This document shows positions 22,868 to 34,734 of a stretch of DNA of 64,000 nucleotides, piece by piece; the stretch's first letter is position 1, and each line of letters begins with the position of its first letter. The notes below the pieces were generated by a model. The model had not been told where the DNA came from. It searched no databases and saw only the letters and a list, made by a program, of their open reading frames with translations. A program made the position numbers and the translations under genes. Origin of the DNA: Thuidium tamariscinum (Eukaryota > Streptophyta > Bryopsida > Hypnales > Thuidiaceae); assembly GCA_947034885.2 (NCBI GenBank), contig OX344756.2, forward strand, positions 23,605,489 to 23,669,488, read 5' to 3'.

Positions 22868-24442
22868 TAAATGCCATATGTGTGAAATCATTCCAATTAT
22901 AACATAAGAAATGAATACATTCCAAATAGTAGAGAAGCATTTTGAAATGCCTAGATGCCTACTTCGGAAGTGTGATGATTTCTGCTTGGACTAGAAGTAG
23001 CTTTAGCTCATTGAAGCTATAACTAGATGCTTGAATGAACTTGTCTTCATAGACATCCATCTTGCAAAAATACTTGTGGAGGTAGTATAAGTGCTTGCAA
23101 TTCATATATTGCTAGTGACCCCTAATAGAAGAAATTGCCATATTGACAAAATTCGGGCAAGTGTAGCTGGGGAACAAATCCATTGTCACTCGATAAGTAT
23201 TTTTGTTTGGATTTGTCCCTATTTCTAGGGTGACTATTGCATCCAGTCCTAGAAAGGGGAGTAGGATCACTTGGAGAATTTGGCCCATAACATTTTGTGC
23301 ACTCTCCTACTTGTTCTGAAATTCAGTTGTTGGTGCTTTTGCAATCCTACGGATGGGTCTATTGTTCCTAATCATTGGATATTCATCCGGATTTTGGGGT
23401 ATTGGTTGGTCGTACAGAACAGTCTTGAAAACGTTAAACATGGTAAAGAGTCTACGTGGTGAAAGTGTTGGTTGATCTTTGAGTCGGAAGCCTACATGTT
23501 GGAGCAACAATGTTTCCTCTCGATTCAAATTCGTCCCTATTAAAATTGGCCAAACCTGCGGGACCTAGGGCCAATCAATGATCTACGCTCGCTTCATTCC
23601 TTTGACACATCATTCAATGTTGTCTGAGCAAAACCAGACTTCAGCGACAACCTCTCTCTTAATTCCATAGTTTTGCTTCCTCCCTCGATAGGTGGGAGCT
23701 GGTGTCCCCTTGCTCCCTTTGGCAATTCTAGCAGTGCACTTGATAATCGTCCTTTGTTGTTGAGTTTGACATCTTGCGTTGGATTTGTAGGAGATCCTTG
23801 CAATGTGCCACTTGGATGTGTCGCAGTCAATTTTACATGCGACCGCAACATGTCGACTAGTGGTATCCTTGGACTGTTGACTTGGTCCTTGTAAAGAGAG
23901 TAGAGAAGCATTGGTGGATCTGGTCATTAGTCATTACCCTTGGCTGTGAGAAGTTGATCTTGTCCAGTCTATGTGAGTCCCCAACATCGCCTATTCGTAC
24001 GTCTAGCTTCCTCTTGGTGTTCCCAAAGATTTCTTCTCCCTCTAAATGCGAGACCCTTGTTTCGAGCCCCTCCGCCTTAAGCAGCGTGTTCAATGCCTCC
24101 GCAATCTTTTGGGGGGTCTTTGCTGCACCTTGCAGCTTTCAACTTGAGCTCACTTTTAGATAGACTACTACCGGATGCATGACCTCTAAGGTACGTGCGG
24201 TAGTTAGTCATTTGCAATTTTGCATCCAGGCACCCAGGTTGACAAGACGCCCGAACGTCCAACATCACGTCCAGATGTCCCGCGGCAACGTTCAGGGCCC
24301 CCGGACATCATTTGACATTCGCAATTTTGTACGTCCGCTGGTTGGGCGGATGGGCAGACGGAATAACAATATATTATCCAAGACTTCGAGTGTTCGTGGG
24401 ATTTTTAAATTATATTACAAGTCCTTTTTATTTGGTTGGGAT
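22868..24442. other. Unassigned segment, possible decayed retroelement coding DNA
   Basis: 23590-24270 is less AT-rich and has overlapping minus-strand open frames (105, 105 and 78 codons) whose text changes frame without clear stops, as in decayed coding sequence. I recognise no domain. The plus strand is also open for 107 codons at 24179-24502. 22868-23580 shows nothing. Confidence 0.3.
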
Positions 24443-24691
24443 GAACTAACCCCTTGCTTGGCCATTCAGGAAGACACCAAATTTTTTTATTATTGTAAAT
24501 AATTTAATTTAGAAATTTTGAATTCAGATTTGCAATGAGAGGCCCCAAATTAGATAGGTGGTGCGGTACTACGGTGCGGTAATTTGATAAGTACGAAAGA
24601 GGGGGCTTTTGTTTTACATACATCCCTATATTTATTGGGAGAGTTGGAGACTTCAAGTAGCAAAGTGAGGGGCCTAATTCACCCTGACCTT
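24443..24691 (+). repeat. Dispersed 0.24-kb inverted-repeat element, copy 2
   Basis: It matches 44961-45197 in orientation: 'ccccttgcttggcc' at the left, 'gaggccccaaattag' in the middle, and a decayed right end 'gtgaggggcctaattcaccc'. It is more diverged than the other copies. Confidence 0.6.
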
Positions 24692-25034
24692 TTCTTTGGG
24701 AATGATGGTGCTAGAGTTCACAATTTCTAAAAAATAGGCTATTACTCACCATATCAAAGGAACCTTCTTAATTTCTTATGCCATAAATTTTTCATTTTCC
24801 TTCCAAATATAGATGAATGCACGAGATTTAGATGAAAAATTGTGTAGATATGATTGAAACATGTTTTCAATTCAAAAGATGGATAGATGTACAAATAAAC
24901 AAGGATTTCATCAAGTGTACTACAAAAGAAATTGATATATTGATTGAATTTGTTAATCTTGAAGCAAATTCAAGATTAATTTCAAGCCCCAAGTGTAGCA
25001 CTTGGAGGGGAATCACGTAATCTAAAATAAATAG

Positions 25035-25990
25035 TAGAAGGGATCCAATTTCCTTTGTGACTAACCACACTAATCTCTAAAATTGAGGTTAGTATCATTA
25101 TTGATGCATGGCACATTGGGAAAAAAACTCCTTTGTCACTAACCACACTCAGCCTCAAAATTGGGATTCGTACGGTTAGTAACGTATTCATATTGTGAAA
25201 AAACAATCCTTTGTGACTAAGTACACTAATCCCAAAAATTGAGGTTAGTATCATTACTAATGCATGGCACATTGGGAAAAAAAATTCTTTGTCACTAACC
25301 ACACTAAGCCTCAAAATTGGGGTTAGTATGGTTACTAACATATTCATATTGTGGAAAAAAAATCCTTTCTGACTAACCACACTAATCCTAAAAATTGAGG
25401 TTAGTACTATTACTAATGCATGGCACATTGGGAAAAAAAATCCTTTGTCACTAACCACACTAAGCCTCAAAATTGGGATTCGTACGGTTAGTAATGTATT
25501 CATATTGTGAAAAAAAAATCCTTTGTGACTAAGCACACTAATCCCCAAAATTGAGGTTAGTATCATTACTAATGCATGGCACATTGGGAATTTTTTTTTT
25601 TGTCACTAACCACACTAAGCCTCAAAATTGGGATTCGTACGGTTAGTAACGTATTCATATTGTGAAAAAACAATCCTTTGTGACTAAGCACACTAATCCT
25701 AAAAATTGAGGTTAGTACTATTACTAATGCATGGCACATTGGGAAAAAAAATCCTTTGTCACTAACCACACTAAGCCTCAAAATTGGGGTTAGTATGGTT
25801 ACTAACATATTCATATTGTGGAAAAAAAATCCTTTCTGACTAACCACACTAATCCTAAAAATTGAGGTTAGTACTATTACTAATGCATGGCACATTGGGA
25901 AAAAAAATCCTTTGTCACTAAACACACTAAGCCTCCAAATTGAGGTTAGTATGGTTAGTGACATGTTCATATTATGAAAAAAGATCCTTT
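25035..25990. repeat. Tandem array, about six 156-bp units
   Basis: The landmark 'gcatggcacattggg' recurs at about 25105, 25262, 25418, 25573, 25729 and 25884, a spacing of 155-157 bp. Each unit consists of two related half-units of about 78 bp, one ending in 'catggcacattggg' and the other in 'catattgtg', both followed by an A-run. The unit also contains 'ctaacca..ggttagt' inverted repeats. Because 156 is divisible by three, long minus-strand frames (200 and 133 codons) are open; they are not genes. Confidence 0.85.
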
Positions 25991-26049
25991 GTCACTAATT
26001 GCACTAATCCAATTTGGAACCGAAACCCATTAAGTTTCGGTCATAAATA

Positions 26050-26440
26050 CTAAAAAAAGTAAAAGTGTGTTGAGGTTTACTTGAAGTTTATTTCAAGTAC
26101 ACATCCACACACTTTTACTTTCTTTATTGAACATACTATTTTTAAAATTTATTTTGCTTCTAATTCAATGAGAGGATTAAAAATGTACTTGAGGTGTGCT
26201 TGTGTGGTACTTTTATATTTTTCATTGAACACATTATTTTTAAAATTTAATTTTCTTTACATTCAATGAGAAGATTAAAAATGTGCTTGAGGTGCGCTTG
26301 AGGTCTACTTCAAGTACACTCAAAGCACACTTTTACTTTCTTCTTTAAAACATCATTTTGAATATTTATTTTGCTTCAAATTGAATGAGAAGATTCAAAA
26401 TGTGCTTAAGGTGTGCTTTAGATCTATCTCAAGCACACCT
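26050..26440. repeat. Imperfect tandem repeat of roughly 100-120 bp
   Basis: Three copies of a 'tttattttgctt..attcaatgagaagatta' segment (near 26147, 26247, 26365) alternate with 'tgcttgaggtgtgctt' blocks and their inverted 'tcaagtacac' complements. It is an independent array directly after the 156-bp one. Confidence 0.65.
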
Positions 26441-26689
26441 CAAATACACATGAAGTTTGACTACTTGCTTGTATTTGACAGCTCGTTTGATTGATTGCTC
26501 GACCATCCATCCATCTGCTTGTCTACCTAATCACTCATTCACCACTCTACTCGACTACTTCTAATCCTTATATGTATCTATGTGGCCACTCATTTGATTG
26601 ACTGCTCAATTGTCCACTAATCTACCCATTTGTGCATCTGCCTGACCGCCCATCCGCGCATCTGCCTGACCCTGTACCTTGGGACCCAA

Positions 26690-26835
26690 TGGAAGTTGAA
26701 GAAGCCAGGTGATTGAATGACAACTTCTTTTCATGCCTTAACATGAATGCCCACTTGATGTCTTGAACTTTGCCTTGTAAAATGTAGTTGGTTTGTGAAT
26801 TCAGTCGCATTAACGCCGTGTGCCGCACGGGTGGC
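26690..26835 (-). repeat. Inverted copy of the 36.1-36.3 / 37.6-37.75 kb repeat
   Basis: The reverse complement of this stretch matches 36140-36285 and 37625-37760, including the 'caaccaactacattttacaa' segment and the 'catgggtcccgaggtac' end. Three copies therefore exist in the window. Confidence 0.7.
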
Positions 26836-27509
26836 TGTCACAACCCTAAAACCCATCTTTAGTCTATATAGTATAAAATAGCTTTTATTTTTTTGATTTG
26901 TCATATTTATTTTTTATTTTCCTAGTCTATATCCAGAGTTATAGTATAGTAAGGAAAACTGGAATATCGGGAAACAGTAAGGAGATAATAGTGCTAAGAG
27001 AGGGATTGTCTTTTTATTGGAACCGGAATCGGAATACCCATGTGGATTAGGAAAGTCAGAAACTAGGTCAGAGCTTGACACCAGGGGTATCCAGAACTGT
27101 AATGAGTTTATCGGGAATAGGCTAGGGCACGCATAAAGCCAGTAGGGTTCGTACCGGGAATTTAGGGAAAGTACCACCCAACGGTCAGACTCACGGGAAG
27201 CCAGGGACCACAGAATTTAAACGGTCAGATTGACGGGAACTCCATTCCCAATGGCTGAGAGTGGGGGAGAGGGAAAACCGAGTGGAGGCCTTTTTAGTTT
27301 GTCACTTTGAGTTTCAAACCTCATTCTTACGTTGTCTTGGTGAACTCTGAGCTTGGGATGTTGTGTGTGCGCGCTACTGCTGCTTGAGGAAGTTTCCTGT
27401 CTTCTGGTTATCGTAATAGTTTGAGTATCCGGGTGTAGGAGTTGGACTCTGTGAGAGCTTTGTGTGTGGATTTTCTGGAGAGTGTGAGTGAGCTTCACGA
27501 GTGGGAGCC

Positions 27510-28741
27510 ATGTCCGGAAGTGAGGTTGAGGAGGAGGTCGCCACCAAGGTGTTGCTGAGGAACGTAGTTCCAGTTATTTCGGAGGATGCGGAGGAGAGAG
27601 GGGACCTGTTGGAGGACCTCAGTCAGATGGGCTACGCCGGATTGATCGAGCGACCTTAGAGCTTCAAGGACGATGTGATGGTGTGGGAGCTACTGCACCC
27701 CCAATCAAACGAGTGGAGGAACACTAGAAGAAAACCATGTTAAAATTGATGAAAACACGTCATGTAGTTTGGGTTGAGCTCCTATTTCGAAACGCAGTCG
27801 AAATGCAGTCAAAACATGAAAAAACGCAAAAAAAAACACTTTTATGCGTTTTTTTGTGTTTTGACTGCATTTTGACTTCGTTTCGAAATAGGAGATCAAC
27901 ACAAACTACATGACGTGTTTTCATCAATTTTAACATGGTTTTCTTCTAGTGGAAGACCTTGAGGGCGCTTCCGGACAAGTGGACGGCTGGAGTCTGGCGG
28001 GAAGTGTATGGCTTCGCCAAGGACGGGGAAGGAGGTGCATCACGGACTGACAAGTTCGTGGTTGGTAAGTTCCGGTCTGCACCTCACTCCAAGGATGGGT
28101 ACACCGTGAGTGACTGCAAGAATGCAAGAGAGAGAAGGGTTTTAAGAGTTCCTGGTTCCAATTCTTAGTCCGGATAGGGGAACCCGGATGACTCTCACCC
28201 TGGGCAATACAATCTTTGGAGCACTGAGCGGTGATCGGAAAGTAGATTGGGGGATAGTCTTGAGGGATTACTTCGGGAAGTTGTGCAAAGGAGTAGGAAG
28301 ACTAAACCCTCCAGCATTTCTCCTTTTCTCTACCACTTTTATCATTCACAAGACTGCATGAGGGCATCAGAGAGGCAAGAGTACACGGTGAAAGAGGTGA
28401 AGTTAGCCCATGGGATGAAGTCAGATTCAGATGATGAGATGGAGGAAGTTGAGGGAAAGACTGAGCCTTCCGGTTTGACAGGGAAACCGGAACCGGAAAA
28501 GCAAGAGAGGACAGAGGTAAAGATAGAGAAAGGAAAAGAGAAGGACCTTGTCTGGAATAGTGACCCTTTAGGGTCAATCATTGGGGAACTCACGAAAGTT
28601 CGTGAGGATTATGAGCGAGAGAGAGGAACCTTGAAAAAGGTCTGCAAATTGTTGGGAGATATTCCCGGGACTGAGTGTGTAGAGCAAATCCAGAATCTGA
28701 TACAAGACGCTGAGGGGAAAGCCGGAAAGGTCAAGTATTAG
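27510..28741 (+). pseudogene. Gag-like coding block, broken
   Basis: The ATG at 27510 opens MSGSEVEEEVATKV, with an in-frame TAG at about 27657. The frame continues across a MITE (27722-27951) into KTLRALPDKWTAGVWREVYG, then FAKDGEGGASRTDKF and a region ending near 28168. Further frames at 28247-28741 encode an acidic, lysine-rich stretch (KSDSDDEMEEVEGKTE) and a coiled-coil-like tail. It is recognised only as retroelement-type coding DNA with mixed charged low-complexity regions; no domain is assigned with certainty. At least one stop and a frame change show decay. Confidence 0.5.
27722..27951. mobile_element. Near-perfect palindromic CACTA-type MITE, 230 bp
   Basis: It starts CACTAGAAGAAAACCATG and ends in the inverted sequence (reverse complement identical for about 40 bases). 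The whole element folds on itself with a small loop near 27830. GAA flanks both sides (27719-27721, 27952-27954). It is inserted inside the gag-like frame: removing it with one GAA copy restores the reading E-W-R-K-T-L-R. The termini resemble those of 2745-2960. Confidence 0.92.
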
Positions 28742-28930
28742 GAGTTGATGGATGAGCTGCTCTCCCTTAAGGCAAAGCTGAGTGAGCATAAGCAGGAAAG
28801 TAAGCGTAACCGGAAGGTCTCAGTCTGCAGAGACCCTTGACCGGATTAGAGAGTTTATCCGCGTTCCAACAGAGGTCTTGAACAAGGCCCAACTCTTTGA
28901 TAAGAAGGTTTTGGAGGGGTGTGGGCGCTT

Positions 28931-31900
28931 TATTCCCACCCTTGGAATAAAGTGTAGACAACCAGGTTCTACTATTTTGTGGATGATTCCTAGTGGGTGT
29001 TTAACCTACGTGTAATCCAATTACGCCTTCCAACCAATGGATCTTTCTAATTTCCTACTCCTAATCGATCTCTTTGCAATTGCTAGGGTGAAATGTCTTC
29101 GCTTTTGGTTTTGATTGAATTTGGCTAAGTCTTTTTGGTTGTTTTTGAATTCTTCAAGGTGAAGGGAGTTTAAACTTCACTTGATTTGGTCAATCCTTTT
29201 TGACCTTCATACAAGTGAGTAGTTTTTGTCTAAGTATACGTTCTATTCTAGCTTCTTTGTTGTTTACTTGAATTCAAAGTAGTTGTGGGTTTTTTATGTT
29301 CTAAGATATCTTTTATCTAATCCTAATTTGTTTCTAATTTGTTCTCTTAATTTCAACAATGGTTTACTTCACTAAGTCTAACTTCTTGGATTAAACACGG
29401 AAATAGGTAATTGGAGTAAAAAAGGGGATAAGTTTATTCCTTTCAACGTAAAAAACCTCAATACTCAATCTTAGAGTAAAGACAAATTCCTATGGTAAAT
29501 CTTGACCGTTGACCGGTTTACCGAAACTTATCCCGCGATTACTTTTCTTTGGAATTGCTTCCGGTTTTCAGCTTTTAACTTCTACTTCTAATCAAATGTC
29601 TAACCTTCCAAAATCTAGGTTTTTGGTAATTCTATCCTTTGTAATGATGTTGAATTTGGATAATTATAGGTTTATATTACTTTCTAATTTGGTGGATAAT
29701 GGCTAAAGTCTATGTTAAGGAAATTCGAAAAGATGAGAAAAAAGGGTTTTCAGAGACTAACCTCTATCATGATGGCTCCCAGGTCTTTGTGTGATTCTAT
29801 GAAGTTTCCACCTCGTGCTCGATCCACCTCCAACTTGATATTTTGGATTTTGGTTTAAATACCTTTGAATGGGGTATCTCCCTTCAAAACCTCCCTCCTT
29901 CCTTTACCTTTGTTTTGTAGTTTTCTTTATCTTTTGAGCTTCTTCCTTCTCTTTTAAATAGTCCCCAAAGTCAACCTATAAAATATCCTAATATAATCTT
30001 ATTTTTGAAATTAATCACTAAATGGTTTTGAAAGATAATTCCACTACAACTAAGGTTTCCGAACTTTTCTCCAAATTGGCAAACCTCTAACTTCTCAAAG
30101 TCAAATTATTCTTTTATTTGTTTTTCTCTATTTGTCTCTAATCTAAAACATTCGTGGTTAAGAAAGTCAACTTATTCTACGTGGTTTTCCGCACCACCCA
30201 ACTCCCTTCTTCTTCCTCCCCTATTGCTAATGCTTAAACCTTCACTCACACTTCTACACACACACTTGTGCGCTTGATCTTGGAGCTTGTACTTGCAAAT
30301 TTTGGGGAGATTTGGGAAGAATGGCTTGTGCTGGACCTTCAACAACTCGAGTTTTATCAACTGGATGTGTGTATTAAGTTTCTGGGGAGCCAGAACCCCT
30401 TTTGGATTGACTTCAGGGCGGCTAATATGCCTCCCAAAGGCTGGGAGGGCTTCTGATCTGGATGGGGTGTGTTTGGGAGGCTAGTCAACTCTGGTTGACC
30501 AGATCAGACCTGCCCTCACCTTGCTCCCTTCCTTCACCTGGTTCTAGACTTGCTCAGCCTGTTCTGGTCTTTGGATTCTCACTCAGTTTGGGAATTTTGG
30601 TATTTTCTGGCTAATTCTCACACTCTCAGACTTCCTTCTAGTTTGAGAATTTAATCTAAATTAATTCCTACACTCAAGCTCAGACTTAGTCCTCAGAAAT
30701 TCTTCTAAGAGTCACACCAGGTGGTACAATTTTCCACAAAATTCAAAACCGGGACCCCTTGGGGTATCACCCGTTTGGTTTTGTTCAAAACCAGTTTGAT
30801 GTGGATCAAGTTAACATAACTAGTCTATACTTAATAGCTGTTAACCAACCGATCTGTACTCACTGGCTGTCAGTGCCGGCTGCTTGGATAGTGCCGGCTG
30901 GCTAATGGCCGGGACCGGTGGGCGGCTGGGCCGGTCTGGCTACTCTTCCCTGGCTGCTGGTCCGAGGTGGAATTTTAATCTTTCTAAAACCCGGCAGTTG
31001 CTAGCCACGGGTATTACAAATTTTGAGGTCTCCTAAAGGGATCCTTCCACAAAAAAACAAATTGGAATTTCGGTATAAGTAAGTTCAAAGCTTCGCCGTC
31101 CGGGTGTTTCAAGCCAAAATTTTGGAAAAAATCTAATGGAAAAAACCACAAGTCCCTAGAATTTCGGCAATAGCTTCGCCGTCCTAGAGGTGTGGACTTC
31201 AAATTCTAGGATGATTCCGCCAAGGCTCCGCTTACTCTAAGAGCCAAAAAGAAGTGTGGATCCTACCCAACTTTCTCGGTGCAATAAGGACCCAAATCAT
31301 CCGTTTAAGCTTAGGGGGATCCTCGATAAGCCAATCCAAGCTGTGAATCCCTTGTCAAAAGACTTAAATCGAATGGTTTCGGTATCAATCTTCAAAATAA
31401 ATACTAATGGAAATTCAAGTGTGTCAAAGGACAAGAGTGGAGGATACCAAACTTGCAAGATAATCACTTGTCATATAGACTTGAGAAAATGATAGAGATG
31501 ATGGAATGGATGCAAGTGGTATGAGAGAGTTTTTAAAAAGAGGTTTCATAATGAAAAGAGTTTTTGAAATTGAAATAAGAGGTGTGATATGAAAATGATA
31601 AGAGGTGTGGAATGAGGGGAGGGGGAGGCCTTTTATACATTTCCAAGGCCTCCTCCCCCCACAAGTTACGAACTAAACTAACTAAGAAAAAACCAAATTA
31701 ACGATCCATAAATCTATCCTACTGCTGTAACTATTCTAACTTTTGGAGAAATGGTGCAATCGCCAAACGGACAGCGCCATTAGCTCCAGAAGACCCAAAT
31801 TAGTCTAAAAGAACCCCTACCCCTTACTCTCGGAGCCCAAATGCGCTCCAAAGCTAACATTCACGAATCGATAAAAAAGGTGGAAAATCTATCTTTTGGA

Positions 31901-32777
31901 ATTGATTTTTTACAAAGGTTTTGACTAGCCAGGGTTGTCGGGAAGTTCCAAGAATGTTGGAAAAGAGTCTAAGTTGACCCGAATCGGACTTCGTATGCTC
32001 CCCGTGCGCCGGTCAACTCGCAAGAGTTTTGGTAAAACCATCAAAACTTGTCTCCGTTGCCGGTTCTGGTACTTGTCAATGTTAGAATGTCTTGAAATTT
32101 GGCGGGACGCTTATTTATGCTAAAACATACTATCCTAATTTTTAGTGGGATTTTACCATCACCGTGGAATTTTCTATGAATTTCCAATTGCCGGTAAAAG
32201 CGGTTGACTTCCCATGGAGTCATTTCCGTAATCCAGAAAATTACAAAACTTTTAGGGAATCTTTTAGGAACCCCCCTAATGACAAGTGCAAAGTTTCGCT
32301 AAAAACGTACATTGTCTAATTAAAGTAGAAATTGCACTATAGTGGAATTAATTCCTCCGGGGAGGAATCATTCCCGTACAAGGGAATCCTCACCAGTTGG
32401 CTTCGTCGTGACGCTCGTAGGAGACTGTCGGACTCCCGTGGTCGCCAATCGGAATCCAATCTTCCGGGAACCCTTGTCAAGTATTCCGATAATGCCTGCC
32501 TTAATGCTTTTGCGCTAAGTCGCATCTCGAGTATTTGCTAGTGCAATCTCCTGTGAATTGCGTAATATCATGTCTAATCTCCTGATAAGTTGTAGAAATT
32601 GGCTCTAAGGAGTCTTTTAACGTACTCCAGAATAATTATACCCATTTCTCCATCATTAGCGGGAATTGTATCAATCCTACTTTGAGCACTCTTTTTAGTT
32701 GGTTTTTAACCATAGTGACCCTAAATATGAGCAATAAGCGAAAAAAAGAAAAATCCGAGGCCTAAGTGACAATTACG
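28931..32777. mobile_element. Nested repeat sequence interrupting the gag-like element
   Basis: Coding similarity stops near 28930 and resumes near 32778, so this 3.8-kb block appears inserted. It has no supported ORF. Its part 31700-32300 is present again in reverse orientation at 40260-40870, showing that it is a dispersed repeat. Neither clear termini nor a target duplication were found, so the class is open. The frames at 30172-30484 and 31256-31492 are not convincing genes. Confidence 0.4.
31700..32300 (+). repeat. Dispersed repeat, inverted copy at 40260-40870
   Basis: Matching segments include 'cctaatttttagtgggattttacc' against its complement near 40395-40440, and 'gactccatgggaagtcaacc' near 40351 against its complement near 32210. 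The order is collinear under inversion. Confidence 0.65.
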
Positions 32778-33487
32778 GGACTCACAAGGGAGTAGGGAGG
32801 CTAGGAGATAAAGTTATCAATGTCCTAGTTTCCTTCAACGTGAAGATGGAGAAGTTGTTGGTGTAGATGAGGGAAGTTATGGGAGAGGTTAGTCCACCCC
32901 TCCAACCGGAATCTAAACTGGAAGAAGGGAAAGCAATAGAGGCTACTCTCTCTAAGCCACCCTTGCCAAAGGGGAAACCAACAACTCCTGTGGTGAAGGA
33001 GAAAACCGGAGATCCTTCAGAGGATGTGGTTATGACCACACCTCTTAAGGCAAGCATTGTGCTTGAATTTGGAACTGAGACCACACTCGGTTCATTGACC
33101 CAGAGTCAGTCACAACATTGGGAAGAGAGTGTGGGAACTCTACAAAGCAAGAATCCTGTAGTCTCCTCCAATCCTTTCCCAGTCAAGAGCAAGGTGACGG
33201 ACAACCAGAAGAAGAAGAAGCCAATTCCAGTCAAGGAAGAGGAGGAAGAAGAATAATCAGAGGAGGAGATTGAAGAGTCCACCTCTTGGTCTAGAGGTGA
33301 GGAGTCAGAACCGGATTCTGATCCGGATGCCAAGTTGGCCATGACAAGGAAGGTCAAGGCCCAACTGAAGGCCAAATCCTCCCAAGTGAGGAAGCGCAAG
33401 AACACTTTTGGTTCTGCTTAGAAACAACCACCAAGGAAGGGCGCCGCTAAGATGGGAGAGACTCCAGGGAAGCGGCCAAGGAAATAG
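32778..33487 (+). pseudogene. C-terminal part of the gag-like frame
   Basis: It reads HKGVGRLGDKVINVLVSFNV, then a TAG, then MREVMGEVSPPLQPESKLEE and a charged region with an EEEEEE run, a TAA, an acidic SEEEIEE stretch and a basic tail ending GKRPRK. Two or three stops interrupt an otherwise continuous frame. It is the presumed continuation of the block at 27510-28741 after the nested insertion. Confidence 0.45.
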
Positions 33488-34560
33488 GTTTAGGGTTAGG
33501 TAGAACAGTAGGTAGGCGACTGAAAACCTAAGTTTTAGTAGAAAGTACTTTCCAAGTTGCTTTTAGGTGAGTAGGTAATTTTGAACTCCATTGGATCCGG
33601 ATTTTTCGGATCTGAGATCCACTTTTTACGGACAGTTCTAGCTTTCAGTGGAAGTCAACTCAGAGTTGGATAAGGCAAATGACACGTGTCATTCCCTTGT
33701 GGTTAGCTTTGATTTCCCTAGGGCTGTAGTTTCCCTTGGGTTGTAAAGTATTTAGGTGTTCGTTTTCACTTTGTTAGTGTGCATTCTCATACCTTGTTTT
33801 CCTAGCATTGTGCAATTCAAGTCAGCATTTCTGGCTCACATTGAGGTGACTGCGTGTACTTTGATGGCATTGAATGTTGTTGTGTATGTTCAATAGAGTT
33901 GCAAGAATAGGTAGGGAGAGGGTGTGCCCGGATATTGGGTTTATCCGGATTCTTGGGAGTGTAAGTGCAATCTACGTGTGATGGTGGATTCCTGATCCCT
34001 CAGTGCGATCAGTTCCGGTTTTCCAGTATCTGAAGATAGTCCCAGTCACTTGGAGCTATAGCCGTTGATATTCCGAACAATTCCAGTTCAAGCAGTTGAC
34101 AAGTTCTTTGGTAACCGGAAATGTGTAGGGAAGGTGACTTCTCCTCAATCCGCCCGTCCCGGATTCTACCCAGAGTTTAGACTAGTCCAGTAGGCCGTCG
34201 TTGTAGTGTAAGTTAGTTTTGATTGATGTTTCCTTGCGTGACCTGCTAGGCCAGATAGCTATCCGGTTTAGTTGTGAGGGAGACTAGGTTAAGTAGGATT
34301 GATGTTGTTTTGTTGTTTTCTTTATTTAAGTGGCGACTCTTGACACTCTAAAACGTAGAGGGTAGGTTGTAAGTTTCCTTCCTTAATCACAATACGCAAA
34401 TCCCTCTTTGTTCAGAGGTTAAACTCGATTCCGGACACTAGTTACTGAGAAAAAATTGGAAAGTATCTTAGGATATAGGAGGGCTGGACTTGATACCCAC
34501 TCTCCATTCCGGTTTGGATTCTGTAAGTTTGTAAATAAGTGAGGTCTGTAGAGTTTTAGA
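33488..34560 (+). repeat. 3' non-coding part of the gag-only element
   Basis: No ORF. A diverged inverted relative lies at about 38330-39665; shared text includes the 'atccggatttt..ggat' start, the 'ccctt..gg' block and 'gtatttaggtg', and further on 'gacctgctag' and 'agatagctatccgg'. It may include the 3' LTR. Confidence 0.45.
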
Positions 34561-34734
34561 GTATGATAAGATAAGATTAGATAAGTGTGCTTGGATTTTT
34601 TTGTAATAATCTTTGTTCTGATTTCCGGATATTAGTCATCTGGCAACCAAATCTCTGTGGGAATGATAAATGAGTCACTTTAGGACCATTTTCGGTCTTA
34701 GAGAAGCAACTTGACTTTCCTGTGCTACGACACT

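Larger units (their letters stand above)
26836..28930 (+). mobile_element. Decayed LTR-type, gag-only retroelement: 5' part
   Basis: It starts TGTCACAACCC and runs through about 670 bp of non-coding leader into a gag-like coding block (27510-28741). The leader recurs at 37812-38310. No reverse transcriptase, integrase or protease motif was seen anywhere in 26-41 kb, so the element resembles the non-autonomous gag-only (TR-GAG) type. A complete LTR pair could not be established by eye. Confidence 0.5.

Noticed and set aside
24982-25970. Minus-strand frames of 200 and 133 codons
   Set aside because: Produced by the 156-bp tandem array, whose unit length is a multiple of three; no domain.
25035-25990. 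CRISPR-like array
   Set aside because: The units are contiguous diverged tandem repeats without unique spacers, in a eukaryotic genome.
28247-28741. 164-codon frame as a stand-alone gene
   Set aside because: It lies in a decayed repeat with copies of the leader elsewhere, has charged low-complexity text and follows a broken gag-like frame.
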